Shown: in pieces, positions 56,067 to 64,000 of the stretch
How the letters are laid out: every line of letters starts with the position of its first letter
How positions within the stretch are numbered: position 1 is the stretch's first letter
DNA from: an uncultured Burkholderiales bacterium
GTDB taxonomy: Bacteria > Pseudomonadota > Gammaproteobacteria > Burkholderiales > Burkholderiaceae_C
Direction: 5' to 3'
DNA: 64,000 nt
NCBI GenBank assembly: GCA_903871545.1
Contig: CAIQHG010000034.1
Location: 29,735-93,734, forward strand
Translations under genes and position numbers: made by a program
Notes under the pieces: generated by a model
The model's input: only the letters and a program-made list of their open reading frames with translations
What the model was told of the DNA's origin: nothing
Databases searched by the model: none

Positions 56067-57041
56067 GTGTGATTGCATTGAAATACGGGCGGCGCGCTCT
56101 ACAACTGATCGCAACCAGCGTTGTGCTTTGGGTGTAAAAGAGTGATGATGCCAAAGCATATCGACGTGAACTATTGGCGAATCAAAGGGGAGTTGTTTCA
56201 CCACAAGTTGACTCTCGATACCAGCCACGCTTACGAAATGTCTGGGCAATACGGTCAATAAATTAGTTTGCATAACGACCCTTCCAGCGGTTGCGAATTG
56301 GTTAACTGTTCCGACCACTCTTCTTGTCCTCCCAAGGGCGGCCAACGACTCATCAATGAACCCAAAAGGCCGCCCAGAGAAGCTTACCAATAAATGTCGA
56401 CAAGAACAAAACGCATCTAACGTTAGCTCAACGGGGGCGAGGGGATGATCTTTTCTCATGACGCACACATACTCGCCATCAAAGAGTCTGGAGTGCTCAA
56501 AGCTTACTAGATCCCCTGATTGCGCACGACTTGTTAGGTCAGCAATTGCGGCTGGAAAATAACCAACAGCTAAGTCTGCAGACTCTTGTTTGAGCAGCTC
56601 TCTCGGATCTCTAGTAGTCAAGGGGACGATTCTGAGTGAAACACCTGGGGCTTGATGTTCTAATATTTCGAGTAAGGCTGGCACGATCTCAGCCGCTGTT
56701 GCATCGGCCATTGCCACGATAAACGTTGTGACCGCCTGCGAGGGGTCAAACTCATCCGGGTCAAGTGAATCTTGTAACTGCTTTAAAGACTCCCTCACAA
56801 CCGGCCATAAAGATTGTGCTCGCGGGGTGGGCTCAAGAGCTTGGCCGTTACGCTTGAGTAAGTCATCTCCAAGGGTTTCACGCAACCTGCGCATTGCGTT
56901 GCTAATAGCTGGCTGTGTGAGGGAGAGTTTATGTGCCGCACGCGTGAGGCTGCGCTCTGCCATTACCTCGTCAAAAACACGTAATAAATTTAAGTCGAGA
57001 GTTCTAAAATTAATCTTTTTAGGAAGTTTGTCAATCATCAT
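56058..57041 (-). CDS. LysR-family transcriptional regulator
   Basis: This DNA-binding regulator of 327 residues has an N-terminal winged helix-turn-helix (LDLNLLRVFDEVMAERSLTRAAHKLSLTQPAISNAMRRLRETLGDDLL). The periplasmic-binding-type effector domain begins near FIVAMADATAAEIVPALLE. It is divergent from the small membrane protein gene at 57142, with a 100-base gap where autoregulation would be expected. The inducer is unknown. Among LysR proteins it resembles the NodD/SyrM-like group that opens with LDLNLLRVFDEV. Confidence 0.93.
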   Translation of the reverse strand: MMIDKLPKKINFRTLDLNLLRVFDEVMAERSLTRAAHKLSLTQPAISNAMRRLRETLGDDLLKRNGQALEPTPRAQSLWPVVRESLKQLQDSLDPDEFDPSQAVTTFIVAMADATAAEIVPALLEILEHQAPGVSLRIVPLTTRDPRELLKQESADLAVGYFPAAIADLTSRAQSGDLVSFEHSRLFDGEYVCVMRKDHPLAPVELTLDAFCSCRHLLVSFSGRPFGFIDESLAALGRTRRVVGTVNQFATAGRVVMQTNLLTVLPRHFVSVAGIESQLVVKQLPFDSPIVHVDMLWHHHSFTPKAQRWLRSVVERAARISMQSHLS

Positions 57042-57141
57042 TTTCGTGAATGTATTGCATCATCAATATAAAGTTGAGTCGCACTAGTGTTAACCCTATA
57101 CTATCTACTTCTTAGTAAAGAAATACATCAAAGGATTCCTC

Positions 57142-57555
57142 ATGACTGCATATGCCCACACATCATACCCCAGAGTTCACCCTGGCGTACAAAGGTTTTC
57201 TAAGGTCGCAATTAGTGCCAAAAACTTAGTAGCTCAATTTGACGTAACACGCAACATAGCACTAATTCTATTGTCCGCAATAGTATCCACAGTGTTAGTT
57301 GTCGTAAACCAAGTCATCGACACGTACACAGACGGCCACATGCTCGCGGCTTGGATGTTCCTGTGGGTCGTTGCATTTTCTACGATTGCTTTATTGGCAA
57401 CACCAATTAGAGAATCCGTTGTCTCGTTTGGTCCCGCTTTTTTGCAGTGGAAAATGAGAAGGGCCGAGCGTGCTAACGACCACAAAATGTGGGAAGTTGC
57501 TCTACAAGATCCAAGAGTCATGGCAGAAATACAGCGGGCCATATCTCAGCAGTAA
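57142..57555 (+). CDS. Conserved membrane protein with two helices
   Basis: This 137-residue protein has a polar start (MTAYAHTSYPRVHPGVQRF) and two hydrophobic helices at about residues 37-58 and 66-90 (ALILLSAIVSTVLVVVNQVI and MLAAWMFLWVVAFSTIALLA). A charged C-terminal segment follows (WKMRRAERANDHKMWEVALQDPRVMAEI). I recall very similar proteins in many Burkholderiales, without a known function. It is divergent from the LysR gene, which may regulate it, and is followed by a strong terminator. The start ATG has an AAAGGA site upstream. Confidence 0.85.
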   Translation: MTAYAHTSYPRVHPGVQRFSKVAISAKNLVAQFDVTRNIALILLSAIVSTVLVVVNQVIDTYTDGHMLAAWMFLWVVAFSTIALLATPIRESVVSFGPAFLQWKMRRAERANDHKMWEVALQDPRVMAEIQRAISQQ

Positions 57556-57571
57556 AGTATAGTAACAGTCA

Positions 57572-57611
57572 AAAGAGCCCGTAAGAAGCTAGTGCTTTTT
57601 ACGGGCTCTTT
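57572..57611 (+). terminator. Strong terminator after the small membrane protein gene
   Basis: AAAGAGCCCGTAA (57572-57584) and TTACGGGCTCTTT (57599-57611) are perfect 13-base inverted copies around a 14-base loop, with T-rich DNA following. The A-rich left flank makes it potentially bidirectional, so it may also serve the minus-strand barstar gene. Confidence 0.88.
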
Positions 57612-57639
57612 GTTTGTAGAGAACGCAGTTGATAGCCGA

Positions 57640-58209
57640 TCAGGCGACTGATAGCCAGTAGCCAGCGTTGAATGGGCTACTCATACGAAGCGCTAAGGGG
57701 GATATATCTACTAATTTATCAGTCGGCATTTTTTCACCCTCCTCTGGTAGGCTAATACCTTCGGGATCAGGGGGGGCGTTGAGACGATCACCCGCCATTA
57801 CAGGTGCAATGGCCACAGAGAAAGAGTAGAAACATCTAAATGAGATTTTGCGGTCAGACCAGTAATCAGCTGCCTCTCGAAAAATATCAATTAATTGTTC
57901 ACGGGCTTCCTTATCGAACCTTGAGTGGGCCGGAATATGTTCTAAAACGACTACAAACCCCGGTTGAGGGCCAGATTTATAGAGTGGATCAGTCATGCAG
58001 TCGTAAAGAGAGTCGAAACTCTTACTTGTTTGCATTGGGAAAGTAAACTGGTGTGCAATCATGTCGAGCACATCCTGTTTGCTCTGGGCCGCAGCGATAT
58101 TCGCGTACAAAAAATGGTGTCCCATTTGTTGAGCAGCGTTTTGCAAATCCCCGACTCGGAAGGCGCGGATTGATTGGACGATATTGGTTTTTACATTACG
58201 AAGTGGCAT
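57640..58209 (-). CDS. Barstar-family protein without an adjacent RNase
   Basis: This 189-residue protein resembles barstar, the inhibitor of barnase-type RNases. The core (about residues 25-115) includes HFLYANIAAAQSKQDVLDMIAHQFTFP, SFDSLYDCMTDPLY, which carries the Asp-rich helix that plugs the RNase active site, and GFVVVLEHIP. A further 60 or so residues, rich in Pro, Glu and Asp, follow the core. The start at 58209 is chosen for its GGAG site six bases upstream. I recall related genomes having an RNase gene between this gene and maeB. Here the 216-base gap to maeB contains none. Its role may be solitary immunity or a different inhibitor function. Confidence 0.78.
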   Translation of the reverse strand: MPLRNVKTNIVQSIRAFRVGDLQNAAQQMGHHFLYANIAAAQSKQDVLDMIAHQFTFPMQTSKSFDSLYDCMTDPLYKSGPQPGFVVVLEHIPAHSRFDKEAREQLIDIFREAADYWSDRKISFRCFYSFSVAIAPVMAGDRLNAPPDPEGISLPEEGEKMPTDKLVDISPLALRMSSPFNAGYWLSVA

Positions 58210-58425
58210 TTCCATCTCCGTTCTACTTTCAAAAAATAGCACAAAGTACCGAAAAGTTTAAAAAAACTAAATCAAATGATAAAACATCTTCATTAATCAC
58301 CTAACCGAGCTAACTCAGCAAGAGGCTAGTGTGACTGAAATAATGCAAAAAGGCAAGCAAATATGTGACAAGTGGGGTCTTAATGGGAAAAAATAAACCG
58401 AAAGGACTACTAATGTTGTGGTCCC

Positions 58426-60774
58426 TTATTTACTCGCACTTGCATCAGCAACAGTCAAAGCGGTCATGTTCACAATTCGTCTAACCGTTGCGCTTGCCGT
58501 CATAATGTGCACGGGCTTGGCCGCCCCCAACAATATCGGTCCTACTGCAATGTTGCCACCCGCCGCAACTTTTAACAAATTGTAGGAAATATTCGCAGCG
58601 TCGAGGTTGGGCATGACCAATAAATTCGCATCAGATTGCAGTGTCGAATTCTCAATGTAGGATTTTCTTGCGTGCGTATCAAGGGCTATATCTCCGTGCA
58701 TTTCCCCGTCTACCTCAAGCCAGGGAGCGCGCTGTCTCAACAGACCCAAAGTGCGCCGCATTTTTAGTGCAGACTCATCATTACTTGATCCGAAATTAGA
58801 GTGCGATAACAGCGCAACCTTCGGCTGTATTCCAAAGCGAAGCATTTCTTGTGCAGCTAATATTGTAATTTCACAGAGTTGCTCTGCACTTGGGTTTATA
58901 TTAATGTGTGTATCAACTAAAAATACTTGTCGCTCAGGAAGCAACAGCAAGTTCATGCAGGCGTAGGTGCTGATACCAGGTTTGTTACCAATAACTTCAT
59001 CAATGTACTGAAGGTGAACTGTTGGGGTATTCCACGTGCCGCAAATTAATCCATCCACCTCGTTTTTATGAACAAGCATCGACCCAATAAGCGTCAACCG
59101 CCTCCTCATCTCAATTTTAGCAAGCTGCGCGTTTACTCCTTTTCTTTGCGTTAAATTGAGGTAAGTTTGCCAAAAATCTTTATATCTCGGGTCTTGCTCA
59201 ACGTTAACAACTTGGTAATTAACGCCCTCTTTTAAACGTAACCCAAAGCGCTCAATACGCTGAGCAATAATGGATGGACGACCGATAAGGGTGGGAATAG
59301 CAAGCCCCTCATCTATAACAACCTGAACAGCTCGAAGTACCCGTTCATCTTCACCTTCGGCAAAAGCGATACGTTTTTTGGTCCCTTTTTTCGCGGCCTC
59401 ATAAATTGGCTTCATTGCCGAGCCAGAGGCGTAAACAAAACTTTGTAGTTTTTCTCTATAAGCCTCAAAATCAAGAATGGGCCGAAGAGCCACCCCGCTT
59501 TCCTGAGCGGCCTTTGCAACTGCAGGAGCTATCTTAATCATGAGGCGCGGATCAAAGGGCTTAGGTATTAAATATTCCGGACCAAATGCCAATGCCTCTC
59601 CAGCATAAGCCGCTGCAACAACCTCACTTTGCTCGGCCTGTGCCAGCTCAGCAATTGCATAAACAGCAGCGATCTCCATCTCAGTTGTGATCGTAGATGC
59701 TCCGGCGTCCAAAGCACCCCTAAAGATATAGGGAAAACAAAGCACATTATTGACTTGATTGGGGTAATCTGATCGGCCTGTGGCCATCACCGCGTCAGCG
59801 CGCACAGCGCAGACCTCCTCTGGCAGAATCTCCGGCGTAGGATTAGCAAGCGCAAGAATAAGGGGTTTGGCAGCCATTTTGGCAACCATATTGGGCTTTA
59901 ATACGCCGCCTGCAGATAAGCCTAAGAACACGTCTGCTCCTTCGATCACATCTAAAAGAGATCTGGCAGTTGTGTCCTGAGCAAATTGAATTTTGTCCTC
60001 GTCCATAAGCTCAGTACGGCCCTTGTAGACGACTCCCGCTAAATCAGTAACAAAGATATTGTGTCTTGACAGGCCCAGCTTGAGCAATAAATTAAGGCAG
60101 GCAAGGGCTGCTGCCCCGGCTCCGGATGTAACAAACTTTACATCTTTGATGCTTTTTCCTACAACCCGCAGCCCGCTAATAATGGCAGCACCCACCACAA
60201 TAGCCGTGCCGTGCTGATCGTCGTGAAAGACAGGAATTTTCATTCGCTCACGAAGTTTACGTTCAACGTAAAAACAATCCGGTGCTTTTATATCTTCAAG
60301 GTTAATACCCCCGAATGTTGGTTCAAGTGAGGCAATCGTATCGACTAATTTATCAAGATTTTTTTCGTTGATTTCTATATCAAAAACATCAATTCCCGCG
60401 AACTTTTTAAATAAAACAGCCTTACCTTCCATTACCGGTTTGGATGCTAAAGGACCGATATCTCCCAGACCAAGTACAGCAGTTCCGTTCGTAATGACAG
60501 CAACCAAGTTCCCCCGACTTGTATAACGGTAAGCTGCATTTGGGTCTTTTACGATTTCCTCACACGGCGCAGCAACCCCAGGGGTGTAAGCAAGAGCCAG
60601 GTCGTGTTGGTTAACCAGCTGCTTGCTTGCTTGAACAGAGATTTTCCCAGGGGTTGGAAACTCATGATATTCAAGCGCTGCTCGACGAAGCTCAAGCCTT
60701 GCTGATTCGTGAGGGTCTAAAGAATTTACCCTTGAAGCTAAAAAATCTGAGTTCGTTTTATTTTCACTTGCCAT
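58426..60774 (-). CDS. maeB: NADP-dependent malic enzyme with phosphotransacetylase-like domain
   Basis: MaeB decarboxylates malate to pyruvate with NADP reduction. The 782-residue protein is the large hybrid form. The N-terminal malic domain has [56 protein letters not shown], and the NAD(P)-binding [17 protein letters not shown]. The C-terminal domain, from about residue 440, resembles phosphotransacetylase ([16 protein letters not shown]) and usually acts in allosteric regulation. I use the ATG at 60774. A TTG at 60795 would add seven residues. It fits with PckG in anaplerotic and gluconeogenic balance. Confidence 0.95.
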   Translation of the reverse strand: MASENKTNSDFLASRVNSLDPHESARLELRRAALEYHEFPTPGKISVQASKQLVNQHDLALAYTPGVAAPCEEIVKDPNAAYRYTSRGNLVAVITNGTAVLGLGDIGPLASKPVMEGKAVLFKKFAGIDVFDIEINEKNLDKLVDTIASLEPTFGGINLEDIKAPDCFYVERKLRERMKIPVFHDDQHGTAIVVGAAIISGLRVVGKSIKDVKFVTSGAGAAALACLNLLLKLGLSRHNIFVTDLAGVVYKGRTELMDEDKIQFAQDTTARSLLDVIEGADVFLGLSAGGVLKPNMVAKMAAKPLILALANPTPEILPEEVCAVRADAVMATGRSDYPNQVNNVLCFPYIFRGALDAGASTITTEMEIAAVYAIAELAQAEQSEVVAAAYAGEALAFGPEYLIPKPFDPRLMIKIAPAVAKAAQESGVALRPILDFEAYREKLQSFVYASGSAMKPIYEAAKKGTKKRIAFAEGEDERVLRAVQVVIDEGLAIPTLIGRPSIIAQRIERFGLRLKEGVNYQVVNVEQDPRYKDFWQTYLNLTQRKGVNAQLAKIEMRRRLTLIGSMLVHKNEVDGLICGTWNTPTVHLQYIDEVIGNKPGISTYACMNLLLLPERQVFLVDTHININPSAEQLCEITILAAQEMLRFGIQPKVALLSHSNFGSSNDESALKMRRTLGLLRQRAPWLEVDGEMHGDIALDTHARKSYIENSTLQSDANLLVMPNLDAANISYNLLKVAAGGNIAVGPILLGAAKPVHIMTASATVRRIVNMTALTVADASASK

Positions 60775-60795
60775 GATGGAGGGGCTCCGAGCCAA

Positions 60796-61068
60796 TTAAG
60801 CGACTTTTAAATTAAAGCCTTAGTCCATTGTAGGCCCACAAGCACCAGTGAAATTAGAAAATCTTAGTCATCTTTTTAAAAGAATAAAGAAAAAGTAAAT
60901 GAATACCTCGTAGTTTGGAATACATCATAGTAGACCGCTTGATGCTGTGATTATCAAAACCCCAACCGTCGTCAAAAAAAGTAAGCTTTATAAGTCTTGC
61001 AATAACAATGGAATCAAAAACAAGAGGAATGAAAAAGTTCTTGTCTGCATGAATTTAGAAGAGAAGAC
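60796..61068. other. Intergenic region maeB-pepP
   Basis: This AT-rich stretch of about 270 bases has no supported gene. It contains a candidate minus-strand terminator for pepP at its right end. The maeB promoter is probably in the left part. Confidence 0.4.
61016..61044 (-). terminator. Candidate terminator of pepP
   Basis: Read on the minus strand, ACAAGA, a 13-base loop, TCTTGT and then a T run form a six-base-stem hairpin with a U tract, 25 bases after the pepP stop. The stem is short, so confidence is modest. Confidence 0.45.
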
Positions 61069-62424
61069 TTACGCCATTAATTTTTCAATTTGAAGCGGGT
61101 CAACCGGCACATCTCTTGAAAGAAGTTCGCAACCAGCGCCCGTTACCAATGCATCGTCTTCAATGCGGATGCCAATACCGTGAAACACCTCGGGCACATC
61201 CGGGCTAGGCCGGATATAAAGGCCTGGCTCTATTGTTAAAACCATGCCTTCTCTCAAAACACGCGAGCTAGAGGCGTTTTGAGTCTCGTTTGCTGGCTCT
61301 GTATAAGACCCGCAGTCATGCACGTCCATACCCAACCAATGGCTTGTTCGGTGCATATAAAAAGGAAAATATGTCTTGTTTGTCAACACATCATCTGGGT
61401 TACCGCATTTGTTGGAATCTAAGATACGTAAATCTAAAAGCCCTTTTGCAAGAACTTTAAGTGCCGCTTGATGTGGATCCGTAAAAAGTGCCCCATTATG
61501 GGTACAAGAAACTGCTGCATACTGGCTCTCCAAAACAACATCGTAAACAGCGCGTTGTGCCTTAGTGAATACCCCGTTTGCTGGGAAAGTGCGCGTAATG
61601 TCGCCTGCGTAACTTGCGTACTCACACCCGGCATCAATCAAAACAAGCTCCCCATTATTGATAGGGGCTTTATCCGCTCTGTAATGCAATACACAGGCAT
61701 TGGCTCCAGAAGCAACAATAGAGGAATAGGCAGTAAATTCAGATCCACTGCGCCTAAACTCGTAAAGCAGTTCAGCTTCGAGTTGATATTCATAGATTCG
61801 TTGGTTACTTTTAATACTAGAGGAGCAAAACTGCATCGCTTTGATATGCCCTGCCGCACTGATTCGTCCAGCAGCGCGCATTAGCTCAACTTCATGAGTA
61901 TCCTTAATGAGGCGCATTTCATCTAGCAATAAGCAAACGTCTCTTAGCTGGCTGGGGGCTCTGATTCCGGCCCGCGCTTTGGATTGAACGACGCTAAGCC
62001 ACTGATCAATTTGAGCTGTTAAGCCTTTATGAGTGGAAAAAGGATACCAAAGGCTAGATTTATTTTCTAATAATGGGGGTAGTTCGGTACTAAGTACATT
62101 AACGGAATGCGCATTTGACAGGCCTAGTGTTTTCACGGCTTCCTCGGGGCCAAGGCGATAGCCGTCCCAGATTTCACGCTCCATATCTTTGGGCTGACAA
62201 AAAAGGACCGAGCGACCATCAGAAAAAATCAACAAATATGCATTGGGCTCAGTAAAACCCGTTAAATAGTAGAAATAGCTATCATGTCGATACAAAAAGT
62301 TACTGTCCCTGTTGCGCTGCTGTTCTGGTGCGGTTGGAATGATAGCTACTCCATCTTGACCAAGTAGTTTTGCCAAACGGGCGCGCCTGTCAGAGTAAAT
62401 GTTGAGATCAAAGGTGTTATTCAT
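61069..62424 (-). CDS. pepP: Xaa-Pro aminopeptidase (aminopeptidase P)
   Basis: PepP removes N-terminal residues that precede proline. The 451-residue protein has the creatinase-like N-domain (RRARLAKLLGQDGVAIIP, RHDSYFYYLTGFTEP) and the pita-bread catalytic domain. Its dimetal ligands lie in LIDAGCEYASYAGDITRTFP, HRTSHWLGMDVHDCG, LTIEPGLYI and GIGIRIEDDALVT. It is 17 bases downstream of murU. A murU-pepP pair following amgK is the usual Burkholderiales order in my recollection, whereas here the pair is detached from amgK. Confidence 0.95.
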   Translation of the reverse strand: MNNTFDLNIYSDRRARLAKLLGQDGVAIIPTAPEQQRNRDSNFLYRHDSYFYYLTGFTEPNAYLLIFSDGRSVLFCQPKDMEREIWDGYRLGPEEAVKTLGLSNAHSVNVLSTELPPLLENKSSLWYPFSTHKGLTAQIDQWLSVVQSKARAGIRAPSQLRDVCLLLDEMRLIKDTHEVELMRAAGRISAAGHIKAMQFCSSSIKSNQRIYEYQLEAELLYEFRRSGSEFTAYSSIVASGANACVLHYRADKAPINNGELVLIDAGCEYASYAGDITRTFPANGVFTKAQRAVYDVVLESQYAAVSCTHNGALFTDPHQAALKVLAKGLLDLRILDSNKCGNPDDVLTNKTYFPFYMHRTSHWLGMDVHDCGSYTEPANETQNASSSRVLREGMVLTIEPGLYIRPSPDVPEVFHGIGIRIEDDALVTGAGCELLSRDVPVDPLQIEKLMA

Positions 62425-62441
62425 AGTGGTTTAATTTTTAT

Positions 62442-63206
62442 TTAACTGATATTCAATTGCGCCAACCTCTCGGGCGTGCCAACATCTGTCCATTCACTAG
62501 TCATTAACTCTGCGCTTACAAGACCCAGGCTCATAGCCTGTCGTAACAAAGGAGCCAAAGGGGCCTTGATCCCGCTAGGATTGCCAGGCTCGATGGAGTT
62601 GATGGGATGCTGAAAAAAAGATTTTTTAAATAACCCAATTGAGGAGTAAGTAAATTTCTCCAATTGCTCGCCACCGCCAGTCAAGTTTAAGGCAATGCCA
62701 TTTGACCCCAGAGCGAAGTCGCCATTGGGATTATGGGGAGGATTAGGTACTAAAAATAAATGAGCTAAAAAAGGAGAGTTAGAGAGTTTTGTAGCGTATT
62801 CAGTTTTGAAGTCAAAGCCAGGTATGTATATGTCACCCGCGACTGCCCAAAAAATGTTTTCAAGCTTTGGCAAAGCGCGAATGATCCCCCCCGCCGTCTC
62901 TAAAGCAAAACCAAAGTCAGCGCCCTCTGTTGAGAAAGAAAGACTCATTTGGGTTGATAAAAGATGTTCTCGATAATTAGCGCTTTGGGAATAAAAAGAA
63001 ACAATCTTTTCCTCAAGCCAGCACGTATTGATATGCGCTCTTTCATATCCGGCGCGCTCAAATGCAAGCAAATGGTGAGTCAGTAAAGGCACGCCCCGAA
63101 CTTTCAAAAGGGGCTTTGGCAAAGAATCAGTCAAAGGGCGCATTCGATTACCGCGACCCGCCGCCAATATAATTATTTTTGAGAGTTGGGGTTGGACTTC
63201 TAACAA
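62442..63206 (-). CDS. murU: N-acetylmuramate alpha-1-phosphate uridylyltransferase
   Basis: MurU makes UDP-MurNAc from MurNAc-1-phosphate and UTP, the step after AmgK in the cell-wall recycling shortcut. The 254-residue protein has the nucleotidyltransferase signature IILAAGRGNRMRPLTDSLPKPLLKV with the GxGxRxRP loop and lysine, and GGIIRALPKLENIFWAVAGDIYI with the metal-binding aspartate. ADWTDVGTP-like EWTDVGTPERL lies at the end. The first codon is a TTG at 63206 without a good ribosome-binding site, so the exact start is uncertain. Pairing with pepP and the presence of amgK in the window support MurU over a generic sugar nucleotidyltransferase. Confidence 0.88.
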   Translation of the reverse strand: MLEVQPQLSKIIILAAGRGNRMRPLTDSLPKPLLKVRGVPLLTHHLLAFERAGYERAHINTCWLEEKIVSFYSQSANYREHLLSTQMSLSFSTEGADFGFALETAGGIIRALPKLENIFWAVAGDIYIPGFDFKTEYATKLSNSPFLAHLFLVPNPPHNPNGDFALGSNGIALNLTGGGEQLEKFTYSSIGLFKKSFFQHPINSIEPGNPSGIKAPLAPLLRQAMSLGLVSAELMTSEWTDVGTPERLAQLNIS

Positions 63207-63302
63207 AATAGGAGAGTGGATTAAATAGATTAGTAAAGTGTAAGTTACACCCGGTTAAAATGTCAAAGTAATGATTTTAAAAGTAAGTCCAAATAAGTCT
63301 AA

Positions 63303-64000
<698 letters not shown>

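Noticed and set aside
58330..58396. Tiny plus-strand frame (about 20 codons) between barstar and maeB
   Set aside because: Too short, no similarity, and no clear ribosome-binding site. It does not look like a remnant of the missing RNase.

Overview
This window is a stretch of housekeeping chromosome from a proteobacterium, most likely a betaproteobacterium of the order Burkholderiales with a compact, moderately AT-rich genome. The main pointers are a two-piece cobalamin-dependent methionine synthase, a GTP-type PEP carboxykinase, the ilvE/zinc-finger/waaF cluster, a TorF-family porin next to a PII gene, the metX-metW pair, and small membrane proteins of a type I associate with Burkholderiales. 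No insertion sequence, prophage, CRISPR array, rRNA or tRNA gene was recognised. Genes are packed tightly and several convergent neighbours overlap.

Layout. At 1-14 kb: gatA (cut by the window edge), gatB, pyrE, xthA, trhO, an M48 protease, ampG, waaF, a zinc-finger protein, ilvE, a small membrane protein, radA, an LplT-like transporter and ssb. At 14-32 kb: an aldose epimerase, glnK and a TorF porin, split metH, a newly noted 48-residue membrane protein, pckG, rsmA-surA-lptD, amgK, rsmE, metW-metX and a glycine-rich RNA-binding protein. At 32-50 kb lies the replication-origin neighbourhood: lptC-kdsC-kdsD, mnmE, yidC-yidD-rnpA-rpmH, dnaA, dnaN, gyrB, a pirin, mnmG-rsmG and parA-parB. DnaA boxes flank dnaA on both sides, and two perfect parS sites lie near parAB, one of them inside the mnmG coding sequence. 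At 50-64 kb: a D-lactate/glycolate-type FAD oxidase, a cobalamin adenosyltransferase, an acyl-CoA dehydrogenase, mnmA, a PhoD phosphatase, a LysR regulator, a small membrane protein, an orphan barstar, maeB, pepP, murU and the start of gap.

Functions connect across the window. Cell-wall recycling: AmpG, AmgK and MurU. LPS synthesis and export: KdsD, KdsC, WaaF, LptC and LptD. Wobble-uridine modification: MnmE, MnmG, MnmA and TrhO. Methionine synthesis: MetX, MetW and split MetH, with an adenosyltransferase as a second B12-related enzyme. C3/C4 metabolism: PckG, MaeB, the lactate/glycolate oxidase and Gap.

The most notable signals are small. Two hairpins bury the ribosome-binding site of the gene they precede (the RNA-binding protein and the larger metH gene). 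One probable AUU start restores a signal peptide. A parS site lies within mnmG, and a barstar gene has no RNase next to it. Several usual partners are missing from familiar clusters (lptAB after lptC, amtB after glnK, pdxA between surA and rsmA, murU after amgK), which suggests past rearrangement. I did not find a convincing wholly new multi-gene system.
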